Positions 9,590-20,163 are shown, counted from the first letter of the stretch. The stretch: 64,000 nt of DNA from Dakarella massiliensis (GCF_001182045.1 NZ_CVTY01000007.1:558001-622000); one strand, 5' to 3'. Numbers and translations: made by a program. Notes: generated from the letters alone by a model not told the origin.

Positions 9590-10726
9590 TCAGGCCGCCT
9601 TCTTGAAGTCAACCAGAATGCGGAACATACGGCGAAGCGGTTCAGCGGCGCCCCAGAGGAGCTGATCACCCACCGTAAAGGCGGAAATATATTCCGGTCC
9701 CATCGCGAGCTTTCTGATACGGCCGATCGGCACGGAAAGCGTACCGGCGACGGTGGACGGCGCGAGTTCGCGGATCGAGACCTCACGCTCGTTCGGGATC
9801 ACCTTCACCCAGGGGTTCGCGGCGGCGAGCTTCGCTTCGATCTCTTCAACTGACAGGTCCTTCTTCAGCTTCACGGTGAGAGCCTGGCTGTGGCAACGCA
9901 TCGAGCTGATACGGACACAGAGACCTTCAACAATCAGGGAACCGGGCTGCGGCTGAGCCGGACGGCCGAGAATCTTATTCGCTTCCGCGCCGCCCTTCCA
10001 TTCTTCGCGGGACATGCCGTTTCCGAGATCCTTATCGATCCAGGAGAGGACAGAGCCGGCAAGCGGAGCGCCGAACGCGGCGGTCGGGAATTCAGGAGAG
10101 CGGAACTGCTCGGAAACGCGGCGGTCGATCTCAAGGATGGAGCTCTTCGGGTCGGCAAGCAGATCCTTCACGGAGCCGTAGAGGCTTCCCATCTGAAGGA
10201 GAAGCTCACGCATGTTCTTCGCGCCGGCACCGGAGGCTGCCTGGTACGTCATGCTGCTCACCCACTCGACGAGGTCTTCGCGGATCAGACCGTCCATCGC
10301 CATCAGCATGAGGGAGACAGTGCAGTTGCCGCCGATAAAGTCGACACCGCCGTTCTTCAGAGACTCGCGGATCACGGCGTCATTCACCGGATCGAGAACG
10401 ATCACGGCGTTAGGCTCCATACGGAGGGCGCTCGCGGCGTCAATCCAGTAGCCCTTCCAGCCGGCAGCGCGCAGCTGCGGATGGATCGCCTTCGTATAGT
10501 CACCGCCCTGGCACGTGAGGATCACGTCGCAGCGGGCGAGGTCATCGATCTTATTCGCGTCGAGCAGCACCGGCTCCCCATTCGGAAGCGCAGGGGCCGC
10601 GCCGCCCGGGTTCGAGGTCGAATAGAAAATCACCTTGTCAGCGAACGCGAAATCGTTTTCCTCACGCATTCGGTTCGTCAGCACGGAACCGACCATGCCG
10701 CGCCAGCCCACCATACCTAGGATCAT
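9590..10726 (-). CDS. asd: Aspartate-semialdehyde dehydrogenase
   Basis: Reduces aspartyl phosphate to aspartate semialdehyde, the branch point to lysine, methionine and threonine, and to diaminopimelate for the wall. 378 residues, the Gram-negative type. The N-terminal NADP loop is [10 protein letters not shown]; the catalytic Cys lies in [12 protein letters not shown] near residue 135; the catalytic His lies in [11 protein letters not shown]. The start has GGGAG upstream. lysC (44.7 kb) and thrB (34.5 kb) encode neighbouring pathway steps elsewhere in the window. Confidence 0.98.
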   Translation of the reverse strand: MILGMVGWRGMVGSVLTNRMREENDFAFADKVIFYSTSNPGGAAPALPNGEPVLLDANKIDDLARCDVILTCQGGDYTKAIHPQLRAAGWKGYWIDAASALRMEPNAVIVLDPVNDAVIRESLKNGGVDFIGGNCTVSLMLMAMDGLIREDLVEWVSSMTYQAASGAGAKNMRELLLQMGSLYGSVKDLLADPKSSILEIDRRVSEQFRSPEFPTAAFGAPLAGSVLSWIDKDLGNGMSREEWKGGAEANKILGRPAQPQPGSLIVEGLCVRISSMRCHSQALTVKLKKDLSVEEIEAKLAAANPWVKVIPNEREVSIRELAPSTVAGTLSVPIGRIRKLAMGPEYISAFTVGDQLLWGAAEPLRRMFRILVDFKKAA

Positions 10727-10807
10727 GTTGTTTCTCCCAAATTCCGCCCTGCGGAGCCGCCCGCAAGGGGGCAGGCGAGGCTCCGGGACACTTTGAATTA
10801 TTTGAAA

Positions 10808-10882
10808 AGCCTGAGATTCCGATTAAAGAAAATCAGGCTCGCTCTTACAGCTTACCCCCTGAAGGGCTGTCCTTGCAGGGGG
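10808..10882 (-). terminator. Tandem hairpins after leuB
   Basis: Downstream of leuB on the minus strand are two hairpins: 10855-10882 (CCCCCTG with CAGGGGG, 30 bases past the stop) and 10808-10839 (AGCCTGA with TCAGGCT, then TTTTC). Together they look like the end of the leuCDB transcript. Confidence 0.6.
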
Positions 10883-10911
10883 AGTCGGGTTAGCGAGAAG
10901 TAATGCGGATG

Positions 10912-11988
10912 TCAGCGAAGCGCGGCGCGGATCGCATCCCCCATCCCGGAGCAGGAAACCTTCTCGCAGCCTTCGCTCCAGATGTCACCGGTGCGGATAC
11001 CGTCAGAAAGCACCTTGCGGATCGCGGCCTCAATCCGGTCAGCCTGCTCATCCATGTGGAAGGCATAGCGGATCATCATGGCGGCGGATTCCACAGTGGC
11101 GATCGGGTTCGCGATATTCTTCCCGGCAATATCCGGGGCCGACCCGTGAGAGGGCTCAAAAAGCCCGGTGCCCTTCTCGTTCAGGGACGCGGAAGCGAGC
11201 ATGCCGATAGACCCCGTGAGCATCGCGGCTTCGTCAGAGAGGATGTCGCCGAAGAGGTTGCCGGTGAGCACCACGTCAAGCTCAGTCGGTGCGCGGACGA
11301 GCTGCATCGCGGCGTTATCGACGTAAAGGTAATCAAGCTTCACTTCGGGGTACTGCTTCGAAACCTCCGTCACCACTTCGCGCCAGAGCTGCGAAGTCTC
11401 AAGCACGTTGCTCTTATCCACACACGTCAGGTGCTTGCGGCGCTGCATGGCGGTACGGAAACCGACATGCGCGATCCGCTCCACTTCAGGGCGGGAGTAA
11501 CGCATCGTGTCGAAACCTTCCTCAGCGCCCTTGAAGGGGCCGTCCGGCGCCTCACGGCGGCCGCGCGGCGTACCGAAGTAAACGTCACCGGTGAGTTCAC
11601 GGACAATCACAAGATCAAGACCCGACACCACTTCCGGGCGAAGCGTCGACGCGGACACGAGTTCCGGATAGCAGACCGCGGGGCGCAGGTTCGCGAAGAG
11701 GTTGAGGTTCTTTCGGAGACCGAGAATCGCCTGCTCGGGGCGGAGCGCGCGCGGCAGCGTGTCATACTTGAAGTCACCCACGGCGCCAAAGAGCACCGCG
11801 TCCGCTTCCTTCGCGAGCGCCAGTGTCTCAGGCGGCAGCGGATGCCCGTGATTCGCGTAGGCGACACCGCCCACATCCGCGTACTCGTACTCAAAATCCT
11901 CGCCCAGCGCCTTCAGCACCTTCACCGCCTGCTCAACAATCTCGGTACCGATGCCGTCACCCGGGAGTACTGCAATTTTCTTTGTCAT
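10912..11988 (-). CDS. leuB: 3-isopropylmalate dehydrogenase
   Basis: Oxidatively decarboxylates 3-isopropylmalate in leucine synthesis, using NAD. 358 residues. It opens with the [13 protein letters not shown] segment, carries the arginines of the substrate site, and has the metal-binding Asp residues in [13 protein letters not shown]; the NAD site [11 protein letters not shown] is present. It is third in leuC-leuD-leuB, with 50 bases to leuD. Confidence 0.98.
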   Translation of the reverse strand: MTKKIAVLPGDGIGTEIVEQAVKVLKALGEDFEYEYADVGGVAYANHGHPLPPETLALAKEADAVLFGAVGDFKYDTLPRALRPEQAILGLRKNLNLFANLRPAVCYPELVSASTLRPEVVSGLDLVIVRELTGDVYFGTPRGRREAPDGPFKGAEEGFDTMRYSRPEVERIAHVGFRTAMQRRKHLTCVDKSNVLETSQLWREVVTEVSKQYPEVKLDYLYVDNAAMQLVRAPTELDVVLTGNLFGDILSDEAAMLTGSIGMLASASLNEKGTGLFEPSHGSAPDIAGKNIANPIATVESAAMMIRYAFHMDEQADRIEAAIRKVLSDGIRTGDIWSEGCEKVSCSGMGDAIRAALR

Positions 11989-12038
11989 AACGTGCTTCTC
12001 AATTTTTCTTTAAAAGGTTTACAGAAACGGCCGCTGCC

Positions 12039-12701
12039 TTACTCCGCGCCGCCAGGGAAGGTCTTCACGAGCCAGGGCTTCTCAGCGAGACGCTTCGCCT
12101 CGAACTCACGGATCGCCTCAACGTTTGAGGAAAGGGTGATGCCCACGTCATCGAGCCCCTTCATGATCGCCTGACGGCGGAATTCGTTGAATTCAAAAGG
12201 CGTCTCACGGCCATCAGGCTCAATCACCACCTTCTTCTCAAGATCCACCGTGAGCTTATAGCCCTCGGTTCCTTCCGCGCCGGCAAAAAGCCGGTCAATC
12301 GTCGCTTCATCGAGCGTCACAAGCACGAGCCCGTTTTTCAGTGAGTTGCTGTAGAAGATATCCGCAAACGACGGCGCGATGACCACCTTGAACCCGTACT
12401 GAATCAGGGCCCAGGGAGCATGCTCGCGGGACGAGCCGCAGCCGAAATTCTTCCTCGCGAGAAGAATCGTCGAATCCCGGTACTGGGGCTTATTCAGCAC
12501 AAAGTCCGGATTCAGGGGGCGCTTCGAGCAATCCATGCCGGGCTCTCCCTTATCGAGGTAGCGCCAGCCATCGAAGAGGTTCGGACCGTACCCGGTCTTA
12601 TAGATCGACTTCAGGAACTGCTTCGGAATAATGGCATCCGTGTCGACGTTTGAGCGGTCGAGCGGGCAGACGATTCCGGTATGACGTACGAATTTTTCCA
12701 T
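12039..12701 (-). CDS. leuD: 3-isopropylmalate dehydratase small subunit
   Basis: Small (swivel) subunit of isopropylmalate isomerase, which works with LeuC to interconvert 2- and 3-isopropylmalate. 220 residues. The [12 protein letters not shown] segment near the N-terminus and [15 protein letters not shown] are family signatures. An AAGGAAAAA ribosome site precedes ATG 12701. It follows leuC by only 22 bases. The small entericidin gene that some Burkholderiales carry between leuC and leuD is absent here. Confidence 0.98.
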   Translation of the reverse strand: MEKFVRHTGIVCPLDRSNVDTDAIIPKQFLKSIYKTGYGPNLFDGWRYLDKGEPGMDCSKRPLNPDFVLNKPQYRDSTILLARKNFGCGSSREHAPWALIQYGFKVVIAPSFADIFYSNSLKNGLVLVTLDEATIDRLFAGAEGTEGYKLTVDLEKKVVIEPDGRETPFEFNEFRRQAIMKGLDDVGITLSSNVEAIREFEAKRLAEKPWLVKTFPGGAE

Positions 12702-12723
12702 GATTTTTCCTTTCCGCTCCCGA

Positions 12724-14151
12724 TTACTTGAGATAGTCGCGAATATCGACGAAGTGACCCGCCATCGCGGCGGCGGCTGCCATCGCGGGGCTCATCAGAT
12801 GCGTGCGGCTGCCCTTGCCCTGACGGCCTTCAAAGTTGCGGTTTGAGGTTGACGCGCAGCGGTCGCCCGGATTCAGCTTATCGGCGTTCATCGCAAGGCA
12901 CATTGAGCATCCCGGTTCACGCCACTCCCAGCCGGCGTCACGGAACACCTGATCAATTCCTTCAGCTTCGCACGCGGCCTTCACGAGACCGGATCCCGGC
13001 ACCGCAAGCGCCTGCTTCATCGTGGGGGACACCTTCCCGCCCATGCGGCGGATGATGTCAGCCGCGGCCCGGAAGTCTTCGAGACGCCCGTTCGTGCAGG
13101 AACCGATGAAGGCGTGATCCGGACGGATCTCCTTAATCGGGGTGCCGGGTTCAAGACCGATATAGGCAAGAGCCCGTTCCCAGCCTTCGCGCCGCACGGG
13201 GTCCGGCATATCCTTCGGATCCGGCACAACGCCCGTGATCGGAGCCACCATTTCAGGAGACGTCCCCCAGGTCACCATCGGCTCAATCTCTTCCGCCTTC
13301 ATGTCGACCACGATATCGAAATGCGCGCCTTCGTCAGAATGGAGCGTATTCCAGTAGGCGACCGCCTTGTCCCAGAGCTCACCCTCGGGCGCGAGCGGAC
13401 GGTTCTTGATGTACTCAAGCGTTTTCTCATCCACCGCGACGAGACCCGAGCGGGCACCGGCCTCAATCGCCATGTTGCAGAGCGTCATGCGGCCTTCCAT
13501 TGAGAGGCCGCGGATCGCGGAACCCGCGAATTCAATCGTGCAGCCCGTGCCGCCCGCCGTACCGACGCGGCCGATAAAGGCAAGCGCGATGTCTTTCCCG
13601 GTGATGCCGGGCTGAAGCTTTCCCTCAACCCGCACCAGCATGTTCTTATTCTTCTTCGTGAGAAGAGACTGCGTGGCGAGCACGTGCTCAACTTCCGATG
13701 TCCCGATACCCATCGCGAGCGTACCGAGAGCGCCGTGTGTGGACGTGTGGCTGTCACCGCAGACAATCGTCATGCCGGGGAGCGTCGCGCCCTCTTCCGG
13801 CCCGATCACGTGAATGATGCCCTGACGGCGGGAAAGGAACGGGAAGAATGCCGCCGGAGGATTCTTTTTCAGGTTATCGATCAGAGTCGTCACCTGAAGC
13901 TTTGAAATCGGATCCTCAATGCCGTCCAGTCCCTTATCCCAGCCGGTGGTCGGCGTGTTGTGGTCCGTTGTCGCCACGACAGAAGTCATGCGCCAGGGCT
14001 TGCGATGCATTTCGGCAAGGCCTTCAAACGCCTGGGGCGACGTCACTTCGTGCACGAGATGGCGGTCGATATAGAGAAGCGTGGTTCCGTCAGGCTGTGA
14101 CTTGATGACATGCTCGTCCCAGAGCTTGTCGTAGAGGGTCTTTGCTGTCAT
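12724..14151 (-). CDS. leuC: 3-isopropylmalate dehydratase large subunit
   Basis: Large, [4Fe-4S]-carrying subunit of isopropylmalate isomerase. 475 residues. The aconitase-type cluster ligands are visible as Cys in FIGSCTNGR and in the GCSMCLAMN pair near the C-terminus. [12 protein letters not shown] is the substrate loop. A GAAGGAA site precedes ATG 14151. It is the first gene of leuCDB; the 130-base gap to aroC holds a GC-rich GCGGCC/GGCCGC hairpin. I saw no leucine-rich leader peptide there. Confidence 0.98.
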   Translation of the reverse strand: MTAKTLYDKLWDEHVIKSQPDGTTLLYIDRHLVHEVTSPQAFEGLAEMHRKPWRMTSVVATTDHNTPTTGWDKGLDGIEDPISKLQVTTLIDNLKKNPPAAFFPFLSRRQGIIHVIGPEEGATLPGMTIVCGDSHTSTHGALGTLAMGIGTSEVEHVLATQSLLTKKNKNMLVRVEGKLQPGITGKDIALAFIGRVGTAGGTGCTIEFAGSAIRGLSMEGRMTLCNMAIEAGARSGLVAVDEKTLEYIKNRPLAPEGELWDKAVAYWNTLHSDEGAHFDIVVDMKAEEIEPMVTWGTSPEMVAPITGVVPDPKDMPDPVRREGWERALAYIGLEPGTPIKEIRPDHAFIGSCTNGRLEDFRAAADIIRRMGGKVSPTMKQALAVPGSGLVKAACEAEGIDQVFRDAGWEWREPGCSMCLAMNADKLNPGDRCASTSNRNFEGRQGKGSRTHLMSPAMAAAAAMAGHFVDIRDYLK

Positions 14152-14281
14152 AGCAGTGATTCCTTCGTAAAGAAATAGGTATTGCGATGTGGCGATCCCC
14201 GGCCTGCGGCCGATTCTTTTTGTGGCTCTCGCCGGGGTACCGATGTTTCTCTCAGCGGCCGTTGCGGCCGCCTGCTCCGGT

Positions 14282-15373
14282 TTATAGGGCGGAGCCGCCC
14301 TTCGTTAGTCGTTCGCCCGAGGCGCAGGCTAGCAGCAGGAAATCCGCCGCGGTGAGGGCCGCGAGCGCTTCAGCGATGGGGGACGCGCGAAGGCCGACGC
14401 ACGGATCATGACGTCCGGTCGTCGAGACTTCAACGAGGTTCCCGTGAATATCACGGGTCATCTGGGTCTTGCGGATTGAGGGAGTCGGCTTCACCGCGAT
14501 ATCCGCCACGATCGGAGCGCCGGTCGTGATTCCGCCGAGAATACCGCCCGCGTGATTCGTGGCAAATCCGTCAGAAGTCATCTCATCGTTATTTTCGGAT
14601 CCCCGCATCGAGCAGACATTGAATCCTTCGCCGATCGACACCGCTTTCACGGCGTTGAGACCCATGAGAGCGGCCGCGAGTCTCGCGTCAAACCGGTCAT
14701 AGATAGGTTCGCCAAGCCCCGCGGGGAGAGACGAGATTTCAAGATGGATTTTCGAACCGATCGAATCGCCCTCGCGGCGGAGACCATCCAGAAGCGCCTC
14801 AGCTTCCTGAATCAGACCGCCGTTCTCCGTTGCGGCAAAGAAAGGATTCTTTTCACGGGCATCCCAGTTCTCCACCGGGAAGAGGATCGGTCCAACCTGA
14901 GTGACACACGCGCGGATCTCGGTTCCGAAGGCCTCACGGAGAAGCTTCTTCGCGATGGCGCCGGCAGCCACGGTCGGCGCGGTGAGGCGGGCAGATGACC
15001 GTCCGCCGCCCCTCGGGTCGCGGATACCGAACTTCGTCCAGTAACCGAAGTCCGCGTGTCCGGGTCTGAATTTTTCAGCGATGGCGCTGTAGTCGCGGCT
15101 CTTCTGATCGGTGTTGCGGATCAGGAGCGCGATTGGCGTGCCGGTCGTACGGCCTTCATAGACACCGGAAAGAATTTCCACGGCATCAGGCTCCCGGCGC
15201 TGCGTCACAAAGCGGCTTGTGCCGGGGCGGCGCCTGTCGAGCTCAGTCTGGATGTCGGCCTCAGACAGCATCAGTCCAGCCGGGCACCCGTCCACCACGC
15301 AGCCGATGGCGGGCCCGTGGCTTTCACCGAAATTTTCCACCCTGAAAAGGCGTCCGATCGAAGAACCCGGCAT
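14282..15373 (-). CDS. aroC: Chorismate synthase
   Basis: Makes chorismate from EPSP using reduced FMN; the product feeds aromatic amino acids and folate. 363 residues. Signature segments GESHGPAIG (near residue 17), the [11 protein letters not shown] motif near 125, and [16 protein letters not shown] near the C-terminus are present. AAGGAC precedes ATG 15373. It heads this minus-strand block; its product supplies the trp genes 8 kb downstream. Confidence 0.98.
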   Translation of the reverse strand: MPGSSIGRLFRVENFGESHGPAIGCVVDGCPAGLMLSEADIQTELDRRRPGTSRFVTQRREPDAVEILSGVYEGRTTGTPIALLIRNTDQKSRDYSAIAEKFRPGHADFGYWTKFGIRDPRGGGRSSARLTAPTVAAGAIAKKLLREAFGTEIRACVTQVGPILFPVENWDAREKNPFFAATENGGLIQEAEALLDGLRREGDSIGSKIHLEISSLPAGLGEPIYDRFDARLAAALMGLNAVKAVSIGEGFNVCSMRGSENNDEMTSDGFATNHAGGILGGITTGAPIVADIAVKPTPSIRKTQMTRDIHGNLVEVSTTGRHDPCVGLRASPIAEALAALTAADFLLLACASGERLTKGGSAL

Positions 15374-15547
15374 GCTTGTCCTTAAAGACTGATGTCCTCT
15401 GTTGAATCCGCCTGAAATGGCGGTGTTTCCGTACAGCGTTCTTTTGATTGTATGTGATTTGCCGCGGTTTTGGGGAGTCTTCTGAATTCAGTAAAACCGA
15501 ATATGATGAGGCATTCCATCATCCACCTAAAAAATGAGGTTTCCCGA

Positions 15548-15796
15548 ATGACTGATCCGATCCAGGCTGACTGGCTCCTTGCAACGCTGGAAGACGCGCG
15601 GGACGCGCTTGATACCGCGATCGACTCCCTTTCCCGCCACCCGGAAGAAGCTGAGGAAATTCTGACGGAAGAGATCGCGGCGGCCTACGCCAAACTGAAC
15701 TACGCGGTGAACACTGCCCGATGCGGGGCGGAAGGCCTTGACACGATGGAGGATGACGAACTGGTCGCGTATCCAGTAAAAGAGCTGCCGTTCTGA
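15548..15796 (+). CDS. Small protein of unknown function
   Basis: I do not recognise this 82-residue protein. ATG 15548 is chosen because GAGG lies 8 bases upstream; an upstream in-frame start at 15470 lacks such a site. It is acidic, predicted mostly helical (two long helices, about residues 6-29 and 33-55), with a single Cys and no signal or membrane segment. It is the only plus-strand gene between aroC and murJ and ends 18 bases before the convergent murJ stop. The good ribosome site and a coding-like composition make it credible. Confidence 0.7.
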   Translation: MTDPIQADWLLATLEDARDALDTAIDSLSRHPEEAEEILTEEIAAAYAKLNYAVNTARCGAEGLDTMEDDELVAYPVKELPF

Positions 15797-15814
15797 GGCA
15801 GCTCATCCGATGCT

Positions 15815-17377
15815 TTACTCTTCGTCCGCCCGATCTTTCGGAGGGCGAAGATCCCGCGGGCGGAATCCAAAGAAAACCATGCCCGCGCCGTAAACCGCCG
15901 CACCGAACGCGCAGATCGCGAGCACCTTCGCCGCACGCCGTATCCAGGGATCGGAAAGCGCTGACCAGTCGATATTCCACTGCACGCCAAGCAGCACGCA
16001 GAGCATCACAAATGACGAGCAGATGATCGCGAGGAAGTGCTTCTTCCACCCGGGGAGCGGACAGTAAATGCCGCGCTTACGAAGCAGATAGAGCAGCGTG
16101 CCTGAATTCACGAGGCTCCCGAGACCGACAGAAAGCGCGAGTCCCGCCTGATGGAAAAGCGGAACCGTGATGAGGTTAAAGACCTGCACGCAGACGAGGC
16201 TCAGCGCCGCCACCCGGACCGGCGTCCGGATATCCTTTCTCGCGTAAAACGCCGGAGCCACGATTTTCATCGCGATAAGCCCAAGAAGCCCTACCGAGTA
16301 ACCGATCACACCGTAAGCGGTCTGGCGGACATCCTCTCCGGTAAAAGCGCGTCCTCCGAAAAGGAATGCGACAAGCCCATCCGCGCAGGCGAAAAGCCCG
16401 ATCGCGGCCGGAATGCCTAGAAGCACAATGAGCCGCAGACCATGGTCAAGAAGTTCGTTATAGCGATCCTCATTTCCGGCAGCGTGGGCGGCTGAGAGTG
16501 ATGGGAGAAGCACCGTGCCCACCGCGACCCCGAGAAGCGCTGTCGGGAACTCCATCAGGCGGTCCGCGTAGTTAAGCCAGGTGACCGCGCCTCGCTCGAG
16601 GTGGGACGCGATATTCGTGTTGATCAGAATGGAGAGCTGCGCCACGGCAACGCCGAAAAGCGCTGGCACCATCTGCTTCATGGTCATGATGACTGACGAA
16701 TCAGCGAGCGCGGTTCTGAATCCGGTGAAGGACGGAATCATGCCGATTTTCTTCAGCGCTGGAAGCTGAAACGCGAGCTGCGCGATACCGCCGAGAATCA
16801 CCGCGATCACCAGCGCGTAGATCGGCTGCGACATGTGAGGCGCGAGAAGCAGCGAGCAGGCGATGAAGGAGAGGTTGAGAAGCACCGGGGTGACCGCCGG
16901 AATCCGGAAACTCTTATAGGTGTTCAGCACCGCGGCGCTCATGGCAACCAGACTCATAAACGCAATATAGGGGAACATCCACCGGGTGAGCGACGTGGCG
17001 AGAGAAAATTCCTCCGGATCCGAACGGAACCCTGCCGCGATCAGCCAGACCAGCACCGGAGCGATCAGAACGCCGAGGATGCTCACCAGAATGACAACCG
17101 GGGCCAGAATCGAAAACACATGATCCACGAAGCGCTTCGTCCGCTCTTCGCCCTCCGTCTGGCGGACAGAAGCCACCATCGGCACGAAAGCCTGCTGGAA
17201 CGCTCCTTCCGCAAACAGCCGCCTGAGCAGATTCGGGAGCCTGAACGCCACGTAAAACGCGTCAGTCTGAACGGACGCGCCGAAGAATCGGGCGATCAGC
17301 ATGTCGCGCACGACGCCCGTAATGCGGGAGACGAGCGTAAGAAGCGAAATAGAGGCAGCGGCTCGGAATAGATTCAT
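15815..17377 (-). CDS. murJ: Lipid II flippase MurJ
   Basis: Moves lipid II across the inner membrane for peptidoglycan synthesis (MOP superfamily, MviN family). 520 residues with about 14 hydrophobic segments. The N-terminal pattern SLLTLVSRITGVVRDMLIA and the RLPNLLRRLFAEGAFQQAFVP segment are diagnostic and contain the conserved arginines of the central cavity. No clear Shine-Dalgarno precedes ATG 17377. It is divergent from rpsT, a pairing common in Proteobacteria. Confidence 0.97.
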   Translation of the reverse strand: MNLFRAAASISLLTLVSRITGVVRDMLIARFFGASVQTDAFYVAFRLPNLLRRLFAEGAFQQAFVPMVASVRQTEGEERTKRFVDHVFSILAPVVILVSILGVLIAPVLVWLIAAGFRSDPEEFSLATSLTRWMFPYIAFMSLVAMSAAVLNTYKSFRIPAVTPVLLNLSFIACSLLLAPHMSQPIYALVIAVILGGIAQLAFQLPALKKIGMIPSFTGFRTALADSSVIMTMKQMVPALFGVAVAQLSILINTNIASHLERGAVTWLNYADRLMEFPTALLGVAVGTVLLPSLSAAHAAGNEDRYNELLDHGLRLIVLLGIPAAIGLFACADGLVAFLFGGRAFTGEDVRQTAYGVIGYSVGLLGLIAMKIVAPAFYARKDIRTPVRVAALSLVCVQVFNLITVPLFHQAGLALSVGLGSLVNSGTLLYLLRKRGIYCPLPGWKKHFLAIICSSFVMLCVLLGVQWNIDWSALSDPWIRRAAKVLAICAFGAAVYGAGMVFFGFRPRDLRPPKDRADEE

Positions 17378-17493
17378 GAGTGAAAAGACAGCGGCATTGT
17401 CCCGACTGACGGCATCCGGGCCGTCGGCAGGACAGGTGTTTCCGGAAAAGAAAGGGTGAGTTTAGCGCTTTTAAGCAGATACCTCTCTTCTTA

Positions 17494-17522
17494 TTGAACA
17501 AAAAGTCTTTTTCTGCTATATT
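17494..17522 (+). promoter_or_regulatory. Sigma-70 promoter of rpsT
   Basis: TTGAAC (17494-17499), a 17-base spacer and TATATT (17517-17522) form a near-consensus promoter, giving a leader of about 80 bases before rpsT. Confidence 0.85.
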
Positions 17523-17608
17523 TTGCGTTTCTGCCGCACGGCAGACTGTAAACATAAGCCCCACCGGGATCGAGATTCCGCCGGGCAACTTCGAAAAGGA
17601 AATTCAAA

Positions 17609-17872
17609 ATGGCAAATACCAAGCAGGCTCGCAAGCGCGTTCGTCAGGACATCGAGCACAACCTCCGCCTCACCGCTCAGCGCACCCGTTATCGCACCGC
17701 CATCAAGGCTGTCGAGAAGCTCGTCGCCGCTGGCAACAAGGCCGCTGCTGCTGAAGAATTCAAGAAGACCTCCGGCATCCTCGACCGTCTCTCCTGCCGC
17801 CACGTTCTCCACAAGAACGCCGCTGCCCGTCAGAAGAGCCGTCTGTCTGCCGCTATCAAGGCGATGGCCTAA
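17609..17872 (+). CDS. rpsT: 30S ribosomal protein S20
   Basis: Primary 16S rRNA-binding protein of the 30S subunit. 87 residues, very basic, starting ANTKQARKR and ending with the helical KSRLSAAIKAMA segment. AAGGAA lies 7 bases before ATG 17609. It has its own near-consensus promoter and terminator, so it is monocistronic. In E. coli S20 represses its own translation; the leader of about 80 bases here could serve that, but I saw no specific element. Codon use is strongly biased, as expected for a ribosomal gene. Confidence 0.99.
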   Translation: MANTKQARKRVRQDIEHNLRLTAQRTRYRTAIKAVEKLVAAGNKAAAAEEFKKTSGILDRLSCRHVLHKNAAARQKSRLSAAIKAMA

Positions 17873-17919
17873 TAGCGTCCGATCCGGAAGGAGCACTGGT
17901 CTCCTTCCCGCCGGAAACA

Positions 17920-17949
17920 AAAGCGCACTGATTTCAGTGCGCTTTTTTT
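17920..17949 (+). terminator. Rho-independent terminator of rpsT
   Basis: AAAGCGCACTG pairs with CAGTGCGCTTT around a 4-base loop and runs into seven T residues, 50 bases past the rpsT stop. Confidence 0.95.
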
Positions 17950-18060
17950 GTATTCAGTAAAGATGAATCGCAGCCGGCAGGCGTAGTGGAACCCGATTCT
18001 CATTACCTTTTTCGTCTCACGACATTATCATGAAAAGAAACAGGATTGAGAATTGAAGTT

Positions 18061-19224
18061 ATGACACCTTTTTATTACGTCGCCCTGTCTTTCATCGCGC
18101 TCTATCTCGAGATCCGGGCGTATCAGATTCTTCGCGGAAAGAATCCGGGGCTGCGGATCTTTCTCGCGGTTCTCATCGCGCTCTCGATGGGACTCTACCC
18201 CTACCTCATGATGCTCGGGGTCACGCACCCGTGGCCGAACGCGCATGAGGCGCTCTCAGTCATCGGATTCTTTTTCAGCACAGCGGCATTTTTCTCTGTT
18301 TTCCTGCTGATTCTGGATGTCATCTGGCTGATTTCCTTCATCATCACACGGCTCTTCCGCGGGCGGCGCGGCGGGATCCGGATGCCGCTTAAGCTCTACG
18401 GCGGTCTTCTCGCGCTCTGCGCGGTGTTAGCGGTCTGGGGCGGCTGGAACGTGAAGACCGATCCTCCGGTGAAAAATGTTGCCGTCACCGTTCCCCGGCT
18501 TCCTGCTGATCTCGATGGCCTGAAAATTGTGCAGCTCACCGATATTCACGTTTCTCCGCTTTATGAAAAAGAGCGGTTTACGGATCTCGTGAAGAAAGTG
18601 AATGCCCAGAATCCTGACTTCATCTTCATTACGGGCGACATTGCGGACGGCACGCCGCAGTCACGCCGCGCCATCATGCCGTTCCTTCACGATCTGAAGG
18701 CGAAGATCGGTGTCGTGATGATTCCGGGGAACCACGACTACTACGTGGATTACACCGCCTGGCGTCACTATTACAAATCGATCGGCGTTCCATTCCTCGA
18801 AAACGGGCATGTTGAATTCCGTAAGGGAGACGATGTCATCACGGTGGTCGGTATGACGGACCGTTCCGGTATCCAGTACGGCTACCCGGGACCTGATATT
18901 GAAAAGGCGACGTTTGGTGCTGACGCGAGCAACGCGCTTCGCATCGGACTCATCCACCGGCCGGAAGACGCCGCCAAATGGGCTGATCCTCGCTGGGGGC
19001 TTGATCTCCTGCTCGCGGGACACACGCACGGCGGTCAGATCTTCATCATGTATCCGTCTGTCTGGCTCCAGAACCACGGCTACGTCCGGGGGCTTTACCA
19101 CATCGGGAACATCCCGTTCTATGTGTCGCCTGGCATCGGCTCCTGGAGCGGCACACCGACCCGCATCGGAGCGCCGACTGAAATCACGCTTCTCACGCTC
19201 CACAGCCCCGAGAAGACACACTGA
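18061..19224 (+). CDS. Membrane-anchored metallophosphoesterase (YkuE/YaeI-like)
   Basis: About 387 residues. The first ~140 carry four predicted membrane helices, the rest is a calcineurin-like phosphoesterase domain with all metal-site motifs: LTDIHVSP, TGDIADG, PGNHDYY and AGHTHGGQ. Relatives such as YaeI and YkuE are membrane-associated enzymes; YaeI cleaves UDP-diacylglucosamine, and the substrate here is unknown. ATG 18061 is preferred over a TTG at 18046. It stands alone between two strong terminators. Confidence 0.88.
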   Translation: MTPFYYVALSFIALYLEIRAYQILRGKNPGLRIFLAVLIALSMGLYPYLMMLGVTHPWPNAHEALSVIGFFFSTAAFFSVFLLILDVIWLISFIITRLFRGRRGGIRMPLKLYGGLLALCAVLAVWGGWNVKTDPPVKNVAVTVPRLPADLDGLKIVQLTDIHVSPLYEKERFTDLVKKVNAQNPDFIFITGDIADGTPQSRRAIMPFLHDLKAKIGVVMIPGNHDYYVDYTAWRHYYKSIGVPFLENGHVEFRKGDDVITVVGMTDRSGIQYGYPGPDIEKATFGADASNALRIGLIHRPEDAAKWADPRWGLDLLLAGHTHGGQIFIMYPSVWLQNHGYVRGLYHIGNIPFYVSPGIGSWSGTPTRIGAPTEITLLTLHSPEKTH

Positions 19225-19246
19225 GTCCGCGGGACACTCTCACGAA

Positions 19247-19288
19247 AATGCCGGCGTTCTTTTTAAGGAACGCCGGCATTATTTTTTA
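19247..19288 (+). terminator. Terminator between phosphoesterase and hemolysin III genes
   Basis: A perfect 13-base-pair stem (AATGCCGGCGTTC with GAACGCCGGCATT), 8-base loop, then ATTTTTTAT on the plus strand. It ends the phosphoesterase transcript and may also serve the convergent gene. Confidence 0.93.
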
Positions 19289-19310
19289 TCCTTCGTCTTT
19301 CGAACGCTTT

Positions 19311-19976
19311 CTAGGCCGCGCTGAATGACGCCGGAAGCACGTAAAAGAACACCGACAGGAATTGCAGCAGCGTGCCGGCAAAAACGAAGACGTGCCAGAT
19401 CGCGTGATTAAACGGAATCCGGTTCATCACATAGAAGAAAACGCCGACTGAGTACGCGAGGCCTCCCGCCACAAGAAGCCAGAGACCGCCCGCGGGAAGA
19501 GCCGCGACAAGCGGCTTGATCACGAGAAGCACGAGCCACCCCATCGCGAGATAGATCAGGCAGTTGATAAAGTTTCCCCGCTTCATGAGAATCGGCTGCA
19601 GAAGAATACCGACCGCCGCGAGCACCCACTCCGCAATGCAGAGCGTCCAGCCAAGCGTCCCCTGAAGCGTAATCAGGCAGAACGGCGTATAGCTCCCCGC
19701 AATCAGAAGATAGATCGATGAGTGATCAAAGACCTGAAGGATCTTTTTCGCTTTTCGGTTCGTAATTGCGTGATAAAGGGTCGATGCTGTGTACAGCACA
19801 ATCATCGAAGCCCCGAAAATTGCCACCGCCGTTACCGCAACCGCAGACTGGCTGCGGAGCGCGGCAAGCGTCACCATGAGAATCAGCCCAACCACGGAGA
19901 AGATCGCCGCGACGCCGTGCGTCACACTGTTCGCGATCTCTTCGCCGAGGCTGTAGCTAGCAGTCTGATCAGCCAT
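19311..19976 (-). CDS. Hemolysin III / TrhA family membrane protein
   Basis: A 221-residue protein with seven predicted membrane helices, of the PAQR-like hemolysin III family. The N-terminal EEIANSVTHGVAAIFSVVG helix, the SSIYLLIAGSYTPFC segment, and the C-terminal NHAIWHVFVFAG motif carry the conserved Ser, Asp and His residues that bind zinc in this superfamily. Bacterial members are linked to membrane-fluidity control rather than to hemolysis. AGGAAA precedes ATG 19976. Confidence 0.92.
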   Translation of the reverse strand: MADQTASYSLGEEIANSVTHGVAAIFSVVGLILMVTLAALRSQSAVAVTAVAIFGASMIVLYTASTLYHAITNRKAKKILQVFDHSSIYLLIAGSYTPFCLITLQGTLGWTLCIAEWVLAAVGILLQPILMKRGNFINCLIYLAMGWLVLLVIKPLVAALPAGGLWLLVAGGLAYSVGVFFYVMNRIPFNHAIWHVFVFAGTLLQFLSVFFYVLPASFSAA

Positions 19977-20081
19977 CTATATTGATTTCCTATTGGAAAG
20001 CCGGATGGCATGGCTCTGATTTTTCTTCAGAACCGGAACATGAATCGCCGTCCGACGTGTTTCATTCTGGACGGGATGACC

Positions 20082-20103
20082 GCGGGAAAAACTCCCGCTT
20101 TTT
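20082..20103 (+). terminator. Orphan plus-strand terminator-like hairpin
   Basis: GCGGGA pairs with TCCCGC around a 5-base loop and is followed by TTTTT on the plus strand. Both flanking genes (hlyIII-type and murB) are on the minus strand, and on that strand the hairpin is preceded, not followed, by the U run. See findings. Confidence 0.55.
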
Positions 20104-20163
20104 AGGTAAAAACCCGATTATCTATAACGGAATGTTGCCAGAAGCTCCTGCGGCAATGTTTCG

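Noticed and set aside
10903..12174. A 423-codon open frame antisense to leuB and part of leuD
   Set aside because: Shadow of leuB/leuD, no recognisable domains or ribosome site.
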